DNA of 64,000 nt, taken from positions 1 through 64,000 of the forward strand of contig CAJTTC010000003.1 of NCBI GenBank assembly GCA_910579295.1. Reading direction: 5' to 3'. The notes beneath the pieces are model-generated. The model saw only the letters and a program-made list of their open reading frames with translations. It did not search any database and was not told the DNA's origin. The DNA comes from an uncultured Christensenella sp. (GTDB taxonomy: Bacteria; Bacillota_A; Clostridia; Christensenellales; Borkfalkiaceae). The translations under genes were made by a program, and so were the position numbers. Below, piece after piece: positions 43,728-53,203 of this stretch (positions are counted from its first letter, which is position 1; each line of letters opens with the position of its first letter).

Positions 43728-43875
43728 AGGCGTTATCCAATCGACGGTTAACAGCATATTTTCCGGCAGAAGCCAAAACCAGAAGCTAGGCACGATAGAA
43801 AGCCTGTGCGAAGGGCTGGGGATAACGTTAAAAGATTTTTTTGATTGCGAGCTGTTTGATGATTTAGATAACTGA
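43723..43875 (+). pseudogene. XRE-family regulator, 5'-truncated
   Basis: About 50 codons ending at TGA (43873) give the second half of a phage-type XRE helix-turn-helix (SGVIQSTVNSIFSGRSQN, LGTIESLCEGLGITLKDFF). The first helices and start codon are missing, so it is a relic. Confidence 0.6.
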
Positions 43876-43899
43876 TTTGTCCGCCTTTACGGCGGATTA

Positions 43900-44103
43900 T
43901 TATTTTAATCTATATTCGCAAGTAACTGCCGAATATACGATTTCCTGACCGTAAAATTCATTGAAGTACCCGCGCAGGAACGCGATATACCGTCTGAACG
44001 TAGAAACTGAAATATTATATTCCCCGCAGCACTCGTTGATTTTTACTTTTTTGCCCTCTTTGAATTTGTCATACAGTCTTAAAACGATATAACTTTTGTT
44101 CAT
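43900..44103 (-). CDS. small winged-HTH-like protein
   Basis: A 67-residue protein: VLRLYDKFKEGKKVKINECC followed by EYNISVSTFRRYIAFLRGYF, which looks like a DeoR/WYL-type N-terminal helix-turn-helix, and a short beta hairpin (EIVYSAVTCEYRL). WYL regulators start this way but have ~250 more residues. No Shine-Dalgarno sequence is visible before ATG. It may be a stand-alone DNA-binding protein or a fragment. Confidence 0.45.
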   Translation of the reverse strand: MNKSYIVLRLYDKFKEGKKVKINECCGEYNISVSTFRRYIAFLRGYFNEFYGQEIVYSAVTCEYRLK

Positions 44104-44292
44104 TAGTTTTTAATTTCATAAAGCGCTTTAATTTACTCCTTGTAAAAAATTTTTTCGGGCAAACGCCCTGTTGCAACTGATTACAGTGTAGCATTTTCTG
44201 CAACAATTGTAATGAGCCTTATTCGCAAATCGACCCGTAAATTCGGCTGAATTTGCCGCGGTTTTCGCTTAATTACAATTTTAGCGCATAAA

Positions 44293-44327
44293 AAAGCGGG
44301 CGAGATCTCTGAAATCTCGCCCGCTTT
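44293..44327. terminator. strong bidirectional hairpin
   Basis: A 14-bp perfect stem (AAAGCGGGCGAGAT and its complement) around a 7-base loop. The surrounding gene-free stretch 44104-44292 shows nothing else. Confidence 0.65.
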
Positions 44328-44344
44328 AATATTGAGCTGATAAG

Positions 44345-44514
44345 TTACTCTACAACTGAAATCCAGATTTTTACGTGTGATACGACAGGATAAAACGATA
44401 AATTGACGTAGAAATAACCTTGATCGGACACGGATACTTTCTGCCCTGACATTATAGAGTCTGTTTCAGTCCCCTCAACGTAGATACAATTTTGTACAAA
44501 ATAGAAACTTGTAG
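44345..44514 (-). pseudogene. C-terminal fragment of a beta-rich protein
   Basis: A minus-strand frame of about 56 codons ending at TAA (44345-44347): IYVEGTETDSIMSGQKVSVS, GYFYVNLSFYPVVSHVKIW. The pattern of strands resembles the end of an exported adhesin-like domain. No start; upstream is joined to another fragment near 44500. The terminator at 44293-44327 follows it. Confidence 0.4.
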
Positions 44515-44978
44515 ACTACCTCTTTACCGACGTTCCGATAGATAAATCATTTGACGACGACGGCGAGGATATTTACCATTATAAATACGGTCTGTACGAT
44601 TATGTAAAAAACCTTTATCCGCTTTTCAAAGCAATAATCGAAACCGAAGTTACGCCCGATTTGTTCGCCGCCGTTCCCGACGTTCTCGATAAAGACGTAA
44701 GCCGTGATTATTACATAAAGGCAATAAAATTTGTACTTGCAATTAAGCTGAAAGGACTGCGCCAAGGCGGCAGAGTTGACCGATACATTGCAAAAATGCC
44801 GTTCATATCCCCTCTTTTAATGCGACTTCTTAATAAGCGCAAAGGTCATTTCTATTTGAAAAACAATGACTTGAACAGCCTTGACTACAAATTCGCTCTG
44901 TTCTCTTGTTTTCAGTTTATGAACGACTATAACACCAAACTATTTGAATTGAAAATGTTGCGGTGGGAAGAAAAATAA
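44505..44978 (+). pseudogene. 5'-truncated gene of unknown function
   Basis: An open frame of 157 codons after a TAG at 44502 codes a plausible protein C-terminal half: VDYLFTDVPIDKSFDDDGED, YGLYDYVKNLYPLFKAIIET, YIKAIKFVLAIKLKGLRQGG, FQFMNDYNTKLFELKMLRW. The coding pattern begins before any ATG (first ATG at 44661 is deep inside), so the front half is lost. It meets the fragment above head to head. Family not recognised. Confidence 0.5.
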
Positions 44979-45012
44979 GGTAAAATAAGAATAACAAAAG
45001 AGAGGTAATTAA

Positions 45013-45279
45013 ATGACTTTCAATACAATAGCGGATATTGAAAAACGGCTCAACGAATTACCACATTTTTCTTTAAGTCAAATTGCTCACAATGTCGGAG
45101 TTGCACGTTTTTACGTTATGCGAAATGACGAGCTACGTATTGCTATTCTCGCTATTGCCAAGGGCGAAATTTCACCGTTACCGTATTATAAACGCAGCAT
45201 TAAGCAACCCGTATTGTTGTATCACCAAGACATTGTTGATGCAGTGTTGACCTTTTCTGAAACTAATTTAAATAAATAA
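45013..45279 (+). CDS. hypothetical protein, 88 residues
   Basis: A small protein with a good GAGAGG ribosome binding site, 35 bases after the truncated frame above. Residues 5-45 (IEKRLNELPHFSLSQIAHNV, VARFYVMRNDELRIAILAIA) suggest helices possibly including a HTH; the C-terminal half mentions LLYHQDIVDAVLTFSE. It may have been the second gene of an operon whose first gene is now truncated. No family recognised. Confidence 0.5.
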   Translation: MTFNTIADIEKRLNELPHFSLSQIAHNVGVARFYVMRNDELRIAILAIAKGEISPLPYYKRSIKQPVLLYHQDIVDAVLTFSETNLNK

Positions 45280-45327
45280 AGCACTATAAACTTTCAAAAA
45301 TTATTAAACAAATGTTTGCAAATCTAT

Positions 45328-45356
45328 TGACAAGCGTTTGTGGAAGTGCTATAATA
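45328..45356 (+). promoter_or_regulatory. consensus promoter upstream of the mobilisation genes
   Basis: A perfect TTGACA (45328-45333), 17-base spacer and perfect TATAAT (45351-45356), the strongest promoter in the element. Confidence 0.85.
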
Positions 45357-45361
45357 CACTT

Positions 45362-45655
45362 ACTGAGTGTACGCCATAGGTCGTATTATATCCTTTTAGG
45401 GTGAGCCGGACAAGTAATGGTTAATAGTTCGGCAAATTGTCCGCGATGGGCTATTGCTCATTAAGCGCGGAAATGTTTTTGAACAGTAAAATACTGTTCG
45501 TGCCTTAGCTTGCGATTTGTGCGCGAGGTGTTTTCAGCGTATAGAAAAATTGCGAGCCGTGATAGATTTTTATAGGAGTACAATTTTTTAGAATATAAAG
45601 ACAATTCAATATAAACATTGAATCCGTGTGGGTATAGAGCCAAACGGATTTTTTG
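45362..45655 (+). ncRNA. long structured leader or small RNA ending in a terminator
   Basis: From the promoter to a rho-independent terminator (AATCCGT 45621-45627 / ACGGATT 45644-45650, then TTTTG) about 295 bases contain no credible gene. Internal stems include GGACAA/TTGTCC near 45410-45450 and GAACAGT/ACTGTTC near 45481-45500. It could be an attenuating leader for the mobilisation operon 70 bases further on, or an independent small RNA. I do not recognise an Rfam family. Confidence 0.5.
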
Positions 45656-45723
45656 TTGCGCTTTTTAGCTATCCTACCACCTTTTGCGTGGAAAAAGATA
45701 AATAAATTTGGAGGTAAAACCTT

Positions 45724-45857
45724 ATGAAAATCAATTCTATCAGACCGCCATAATCATACCGTCAATAGGGCTCCCGAAAAGTATCGAAGAACTTTTTGGG
45801 AAGAGGAAAAACAAGCCAAATGGCGAAGCCGCAATATTTATATGGCGGCGCGCTTAT
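45724..45857 (+). pseudogene. small mobilisation-region gene with a frameshift
   Basis: GGAGGTAAAACC and ATG (45724) start a frame that stops after nine codons. Shifted by one base, the DNA continues as an open frame to TGA at 45855 that reads NRAPEKYRRTFWEEEKQAKW and ends YMAARL. A small protein of this kind commonly precedes mobC in Clostridia elements. The simplest reading is a one-base frameshift near the start. Confidence 0.45.
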
Positions 45858-45884
45858 GAGCTTTGTTTTGACGAATGGCGAGGT

Positions 45885-45941
45885 ACGCAAGTGGCAAGCC
45901 ACTTGCCGCGCGGTGCGCGCCTCGTTGAGGAAACTAAGTTT
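45885..45941. promoter_or_regulatory. candidate origin of transfer (oriT)
   Basis: Three inverted repeats follow each other: 9-bp arms GCAAGTGGC/GCCACTTGC (45885-45904), a CGCGCGGTGCGCGC core (45905-45918), and GGAAACT/AGTTTCC (45927-45941). They lie between the broken small gene and mobC, where oriT sits in MobC/relaxase elements. The nick site cannot be read from the sequence. Confidence 0.5.
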
Positions 45942-45996
45942 CCCCAAGCCCCTTCTATCAAATGACAAAGCATTAAACATTTTGGAGGTAAAAACT

Positions 45997-46320
45997 ATCG
46001 AAAAGAAAGTAAACAGAGCCCGGGCTTACGCCTATTCTTTCAGAGTATCGGAAGAAGAAAAACGGCTGTTGGATGAGAAAGTAAAAGCAAGCGGGTTGAA
46101 CAGAACGGACTACCTTATACGGGCGTTGTCGGATAAACCTATCGTCAGTATCGAAAGCGGAAACGAAATTTTGGCGGAGTTAAAACGACAAGGAAATAAC
46201 CTTAATCAAGCCGTTAAAAACAATTACTTCGGGGACATAACCGAGAGAGAATTACTATCCGTTGTGGACGATTGTAAAAACCTATATAGGCGTTTATCTT
46301 CCGCTATCGGTGGAAGTTGA
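45997..46320 (+). CDS. mobC: MobC-like relaxosome protein
   Basis: A 107-residue ribbon-helix-helix type accessory protein: YAYSFRVSEEEKRLLDEKVK, ASGLNRTDYLIRALSDKPI, ILAELKRQGNNLNQAVKNNY. It would bind oriT and recruit the relaxase. The family starts M-(x)-KKVNRARAYAY; the matching codon here is ATC (45997), nicely spaced after GGAGGT. The only upstream in-frame ATG (45796) would read through the candidate oriT. So either ATC is used as a rare start or a G-to-C change has damaged the start. Confidence 0.75.
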   Translation: MEKKVNRARAYAYSFRVSEEEKRLLDEKVKASGLNRTDYLIRALSDKPIVSIESGNEILAELKRQGNNLNQAVKNNYFGDITERELLSVVDDCKNLYRRLSSAIGGS

Positions 46321-46321
46321 A

Positions 46322-47404
46322 ATGCCGTTATTCAAAGGACTGTCAAGCAAGAGTACGCCGAAGAAAGCAATAGACTATATAACGCGCAAGGATAAGGCGA
46401 CGTTTGTTTCTGTCCGTAACTTATTTGAGGACGAAGATTACGCCGAGCAGTTTGCGGACACTATGCAGCGGTTCGGAAAAGGCAAAAAGTTCGACGAGCG
46501 TAAGTATTATCACTTCAAATTATCGTGCGCTCGGAAAGATAACGTAAGCCCCGAACAGGCGCATTTATACGCGCAGGAGTTAGCTGCAATTTTATTCCCC
46601 GATGACGAGTGCGTTATTGCCACTCACACCGACACAAAGACGGTACATAGTCATATTATCGTGAACGCCGTAAACCCTATCACGGGCAAGAAGTTAAGAA
46701 TTACGGAAAGCGATTACACGAAAATGAAAGACGAAGCCAACCGTTTGTGTAGTGAGTTCGGGTACTCCACTATTGACTTCCGCAATAAGGCACAGCACAA
46801 GAGAACGACGGAAGAAAGCCATATTATTATGAAAGGCAGTACGTCGTGGAAAGAAGATTTGCGGGAAGTTATAGAAGAAGCAAAACGCAGCTCGTCCACG
46901 CAGGAAGAATTCATATCTCACATTGCTTTATACGGCGTATCGGTTACGCGAAGCAAGACGGAATACTCCTTCCTGCACCCGCAAAAGAAGAAAGCTATCC
47001 GAGGGCTTAAACTCGGAAACAACTATACAAAAAAGGAGATTGATATTGTCATTACCAAGAACAGACACGGGCGAAACGGCGAAGCCGTTAGCGCAATTAC
47101 AGGAACTGAACGAGAGCAAAAAAGCGGACTTGGAGAGTTCGTTACTCAAAGAAGCGTTGGCGATATCCAACGACAAATGCAACAGCTTGATAGACAAGCA
47201 GAGTATGCTCATAGTGGACTTGACTACGATAGTGAGGCAAATAGAGAGCAAGAACGAATACAACGTGAACGAGCTGAAAGAGACCGTGAGGAACGCAGTC
47301 GTCGAGATAAAGAGCTTGCAAGCGGAAACGCGCAGTCTGAACAATCGGGTAGCCACGGAAACAAGTCAGGCAATAAAAAGAGCGGCAACTACTCTGGAAA
47401 ATGA
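46322..47404 (+). CDS. relaxase/mobilisation nuclease (MobP-type)
   Basis: A 360-residue relaxase. KSTPKKAIDYITRKDKA opens the domain; YYHFKLSCARKDNVSPEQAH and ATHTDTKTVHSHIIVNAVNP carry the His cluster that binds the metal for nicking oriT; the N-terminal tyrosine would be in the first 40 residues. DFRNKAQHKRTTEE and RGLKLGNNYTK follow. The last ~110 residues are charged and repetitive (RERAERDREERSRRDKELAS). ATG at 46322 lies just after the mobC stop. The tail region is also coded in another frame. Confidence 0.85.
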   Translation: MPLFKGLSSKSTPKKAIDYITRKDKATFVSVRNLFEDEDYAEQFADTMQRFGKGKKFDERKYYHFKLSCARKDNVSPEQAHLYAQELAAILFPDDECVIATHTDTKTVHSHIIVNAVNPITGKKLRITESDYTKMKDEANRLCSEFGYSTIDFRNKAQHKRTTEESHIIMKGSTSWKEDLREVIEEAKRSSSTQEEFISHIALYGVSVTRSKTEYSFLHPQKKKAIRGLKLGNNYTKKEIDIVITKNRHGRNGEAVSAITGTEREQKSGLGEFVTQRSVGDIQRQMQQLDRQAEYAHSGLDYDSEANREQERIQRERAERDREERSRRDKELASGNAQSEQSGSHGNKSGNKKSGNYSGK

Positions 47405-47600
47405 GTTGCGGAATACGATTGCCGTACAATCGCAGGAAGTCTTTACGGAAGTCAAGAAAGAGCTTGATGAGAGTAAGAAACTTTTGGAGTCCACGCGTGA
47501 AGAAATGAAGTTTCAGCGCGGCGTTCGCAAGTTTCTATTTTGGGCAACCCCTATACTTTTACTCGCTCAGACTATCGCCATAATTATAACTGCGCTATAA
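47046..47600 (+). CDS. coiled-coil protein with C-terminal membrane anchor, overlapping the relaxase
   Basis: A 184-residue protein from a TTG start (47046) 7 bases after AAGGAG. Long coiled coil (LAQLQELNESKKADLESSLL, NEYNVNELKETVRNAVVEIK, TTLENELRNTIAVQSQEVF) and a final membrane helix (FLFWATPILLLAQTIAIIIT). The first 359 bases lie inside the relaxase gene in another frame. A mobilisation accessory protein (MobB-like in layout) that anchors the relaxosome to the membrane is plausible but inferred. Confidence 0.65.
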   Translation: MSLPRTDTGETAKPLAQLQELNESKKADLESSLLKEALAISNDKCNSLIDKQSMLIVDLTTIVRQIESKNEYNVNELKETVRNAVVEIKSLQAETRSLNNRVATETSQAIKRAATTLENELRNTIAVQSQEVFTEVKKELDESKKLLESTREEMKFQRGVRKFLFWATPILLLAQTIAIIITAL

Positions 47601-47856
47601 AAATTTAATAGAAAAAGGTCAAAGACCGTGAAGCAGGTGTCCACAGAGTATGAAATGAGATTGGATTGAAAGAGCGTTCACGGCTTTTTATATAGCAAAG
47701 ACCGCGTAAAAAAAGCGGCTAACGCGTCGAACGGCGCGAAGGAATGCGTGCATAAAGCACGAAAGGAAAATTAATATGATTTATTTTTTAAAATTCACTT
47801 GCGATCCGTAGAAAACTATGGTAGTATTTTACGCACAATTGAAAACAGGGAGGAAA

Positions 47857-49119
47857 ATGACTGAGGAACAATTTTCGAATATTTTAAATTTTATGACAAC
47901 CGTTGACTGCTCAGACGAAGTCAGAAAAGGAATGTTGGAAATGGCGGCGACCACGCTGACAGCAGACAGACTTAAAAACTTGGTTTCGGACAACGTCAAC
48001 ACCACGGCAGAAGCAAACAATCAAAACGCGGAAATCTTTAAATTCACTAAACAGGAGATTTTAAAGATGCCTAAACAATTCAGAAAAGAATTCAGAACGG
48101 CGGGTTGCACCGCCCACGTACTAAAACGCAGAAGCGGCAAAAATAATTGGAACTATCTGATACGCTACCGCAGAAACGGTTACTATGTAGTTGCTTCCTC
48201 AAATAATTTAGAAGAAGCCAAGCGCAAGTTTATAGAAAAATTATACGCCGCAGACCAAACACAAAAGCAGCAAACGTTCAAAAGTTTTGCTACACCCATG
48301 CAGACTAATCAGCCGCCAGAAGTAAACGGTATCCCCGTCACCTTTGACGGATTTGCAAGCTACTACTTTGAAACTTTTTACAAGCGCAAAGTCTGTAAGG
48401 AATCGTACCGCATAACGCAGAGCAACTACCGCAACCACGTTTTGCCGCACTTCGGCAACGTGCCACTGCCCTCTATCACTGCACATAAATGTCAGGAACT
48501 TATAGACAGGTTAGTTGACGAGGATAAAGCGCGAACATCCGAAAACGTTGCAACAATGCTGAATATGCTGTTCACGGCAGCCATTAAGCATTCTGTATTG
48601 CAACATAACCCAATGGATATGGTATTCCACACCAAGCACCAAAGGGAACACGGCAAAGCTCTTACAAGGGACGAGGAAAGAAAGTTGCTCGAAGTAACGG
48701 CAGGTACTCCCTATCAGCTTATGTTCGCCGTTGGACTTTACACGGGCATGCGCCCCAACGAATACAAGACGGCAATTATCGAAGGCGACTTTATCGTGGC
48801 AAACAACAGTAAGCGGAAGAACGGCAAAGTTGAGTTAAAGAAAATTCCAATTACGCCTATGTTAAAACCGTATTTAAACGGTATTACTGAGTTACACTTC
48901 GTTCGTTTGGAGCAAATGCGCAATAAAATAAAAACCATTTTGCCCACGCACAAGCTGTACGATTTGCGAACGACGTTCTATACGCGCTGTCAGGAATGCG
49001 GCGTTGCCGAAGTCGCGATAAAGAAATATGTAGGGCACACGCTCGGCGGTTTAGCCGATACATACACCGACCTGCCCGATGAATTTTTGCTTAAAGAAGG
49101 CGCAAAATTTACTTACTGA
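47857..49119 (+). CDS. int: tyrosine integrase of the element
   Basis: A 420-residue tyrosine recombinase. N-terminal arm-binding region about 60-120 (WNYLIRYRRNGYYVVASSNN), core-binding domain 160-250 (YRITQSNYRNHVLPHFG), catalytic domain from 265. Visible catalytic residues: Arg in GLYTGMRPNEY, LYDLRTTF (the usual His of HxLR is Tyr), GHTLGGLADTYTDL with the nucleophilic Tyr. The H-to-Y change at the HxLR box is unusual. ATG at 47857 follows GGGAGG. It lies 260 bases from the attachment site at tRNA-Asn. Confidence 0.85.
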   Translation: MTEEQFSNILNFMTTVDCSDEVRKGMLEMAATTLTADRLKNLVSDNVNTTAEANNQNAEIFKFTKQEILKMPKQFRKEFRTAGCTAHVLKRRSGKNNWNYLIRYRRNGYYVVASSNNLEEAKRKFIEKLYAADQTQKQQTFKSFATPMQTNQPPEVNGIPVTFDGFASYYFETFYKRKVCKESYRITQSNYRNHVLPHFGNVPLPSITAHKCQELIDRLVDEDKARTSENVATMLNMLFTAAIKHSVLQHNPMDMVFHTKHQREHGKALTRDEERKLLEVTAGTPYQLMFAVGLYTGMRPNEYKTAIIEGDFIVANNSKRKNGKVELKKIPITPMLKPYLNGITELHFVRLEQMRNKIKTILPTHKLYDLRTTFYTRCQECGVAEVAIKKYVGHTLGGLADTYTDLPDEFLLKEGAKFTY

Positions 49120-49122
49120 TTA

Positions 49123-49157
49123 TGCACCAAAACGTGCACCAATCGTGCACCAAAAAT
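49123..49157. repeat. TGCACCAA repeats after the integrase (arm sites)
   Basis: Three direct copies of (A/G)TGCACCAA occur within 35 bases after the integrase stop. Two related copies sit near the other end of the element. They look like integrase arm-type sites. The rest of 49158-49342 is AT-rich with no gene. Confidence 0.5.
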
Positions 49158-49342
49158 TAAAACTTAATACTTTTAACGTTTGCCTCACTAAAACTTAACT
49201 TAAAATCGGATTAAGAAAGAAATCAAAAGATTTCTAAGGCAAAGCATATAATTATCATTATAAATGGCACTGACAGCCTTAAAAAATAAAACTGAATAAA
49301 AACACAATATGTAGTACATTTAGGTAAATTATACACAAAATA

Positions 49343-49370
49343 TAAGCACCTAACGTATGTTAGGTGCTTA
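49343..49370 (-). terminator. terminator after the 49381 5S gene
   Basis: TAAGCACCTAAC and GTTAGGTGCTTA form a perfect 12-bp stem; on the minus strand TATATTTTGTG follows. Confidence 0.8.
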
Positions 49371-49380
49371 TATATTTGAA

Positions 49381-49496
49381 ATCCGGCAACGTCCTATCCT
49401 CCCAAGCCGTGATGGCTAAGTACTTTCGGCGCAATAGAGCTTAACTTCTGTGTTCGGTATGGGAACAGGTGGATCCTCTACGCCATTATCACCGGA
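49381..49496 (-). rRNA. rrf: 5S ribosomal RNA (element-borne copy)
   Basis: A complete 116-base 5S gene, separated from the tRNA-Asn CCA by a single base. Since integration took place in the tRNA 3' end, this copy and its terminator must have come with the element, while the copy at 31130 is the displaced original. It lies in line with the 23S gene and should supply 5S for this operon. Confidence 0.93.
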
Positions 49497-49497
49497 A

Positions 49498-49573
49498 TGG
49501 CTCCGCTTGTTGGACTTGAACCAACGACACTGCGGTTAACAGCCGCATGCTCTACCGACTGAGCTAAAGCGGA
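49498..49573 (-). tRNA. tRNA-Asn (GTT)
   Basis: A 76-base cloverleaf on the minus strand: acceptor TCCGCTT/AAGCGGA, D-arm AGCTCAGTCGGTAGAGC, anticodon loop CTGTTAA (anticodon GTT), T-arm GTTGGTTCAAGTCCAAC, encoded CCA. It lies between 23S and 5S. Its 3' 23 bases come from the integrated element. Confidence 0.97.
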
Positions 49574-49745
49574 ATAAATATCAACTTATAGAGAAAAGAA
49601 AGTTGACAGCTGCACAGAGATGAAAAGGAAGAAACAAATAGTTAAGGCAAGCGCCTCGTTAAAATCATAGCTGTAATCTCTCAATTACTTTTTGTGGATT
49701 CGTAAATTTCGTTTATTAAAAGCTTTTCTCAACTTTTTTGTTGAG

Positions 49746-52652
<2,907 letters not shown>

Positions 52653-52933
52653 AATTTAGCATTTCTTTAGCTTTTTCTGAGTTGTCTTTTTTACTTCCTA
52701 CAAAAATTCTATGAACTTTAACTCGACTAATTTGTTTCTTACAGTTCCGAAGCTTCCTTTAAAATTGGTAACCTCTTCTTCGTATTAACCTAAATCAATC
52801 TTTTTTAAAATTGCCTTTTGTACTTGTTTTATTTCTTCTCTATGCAGTTGTCAATCTTCTTCTCTCAACTAAAGTTGAGTTTTTTTCGGTTTATCTTAAA
52901 GAAAAACCGTGCTGTCGCAACCGACAGCTTTTA

Positions 52934-52962
52934 TATGATAACAAACCGCAAAAAATAAGTCA
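52934..52962 (-). promoter_or_regulatory. promoter of the 23S-tRNA-5S operon
   Basis: On the minus strand TTGACT (52962-52957), 17-base spacer, TATCAT (52939-52934), about 280 bases before 23S. The leader contains a GCTGTCG/CGACAGC hairpin just after the start point and CTCAACT/AGTTGAG, which also occurs after the 23S 3' end and may form a processing stem. No 16S or tRNA lies in this 550-base gap. Confidence 0.65.
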
Positions 52963-53101
52963 AGCATTTTTTAAAAAAATTTTTATATTTTTAAAGTTTT
53001 TTGACATATGGAAGAGATTAACACAATATGACATAAATCCACACAAAAACGCGGCTTAAACCGTACAAACCCGATTAAAGCCGCATAATATGGAAAAAAT
53101 T

Positions 53102-53194
53102 TCAGCTCCACATACCCGTTTGATAGTCGCGGCTTATATACCCGTACTCCGCGCTGTCGATAAATCTGACGTATAGACCCGCTACCCTCAACAT
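53102..53194 (-). CDS. possible 30-residue peptide or gene remnant
   Basis: A minus-strand frame (MLRVAGLYVRFIDSAEYGYI then SRDYQTGMWS) starts 9 bases after the isomerase stop. The composition looks coding but no ribosome binding site is visible and it may be the end of a lost gene. Confidence 0.25.
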   Translation of the reverse strand: MLRVAGLYVRFIDSAEYGYISRDYQTGMWS

Positions 53195-53203
53195 ATGCGC
53201 CGT

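Larger units (their letters stand above)
31247..49520. mobile_element. integrative element at tRNA-Asn
   Basis: About 18.3 kb bounded by a 23-base direct repeat of the tRNA-Asn 3' end, with a tyrosine integrase next to one end. Contents: T4SS remnants, mobilisation gene relics, an Rhs toxin cluster, gene fragments, MobC, relaxase and integrase. VirB4 and coupling ATPases are missing, so it is at best mobilisable by a helper. It brought a full 5S gene and terminator at its integrase end. Confidence 0.8.
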
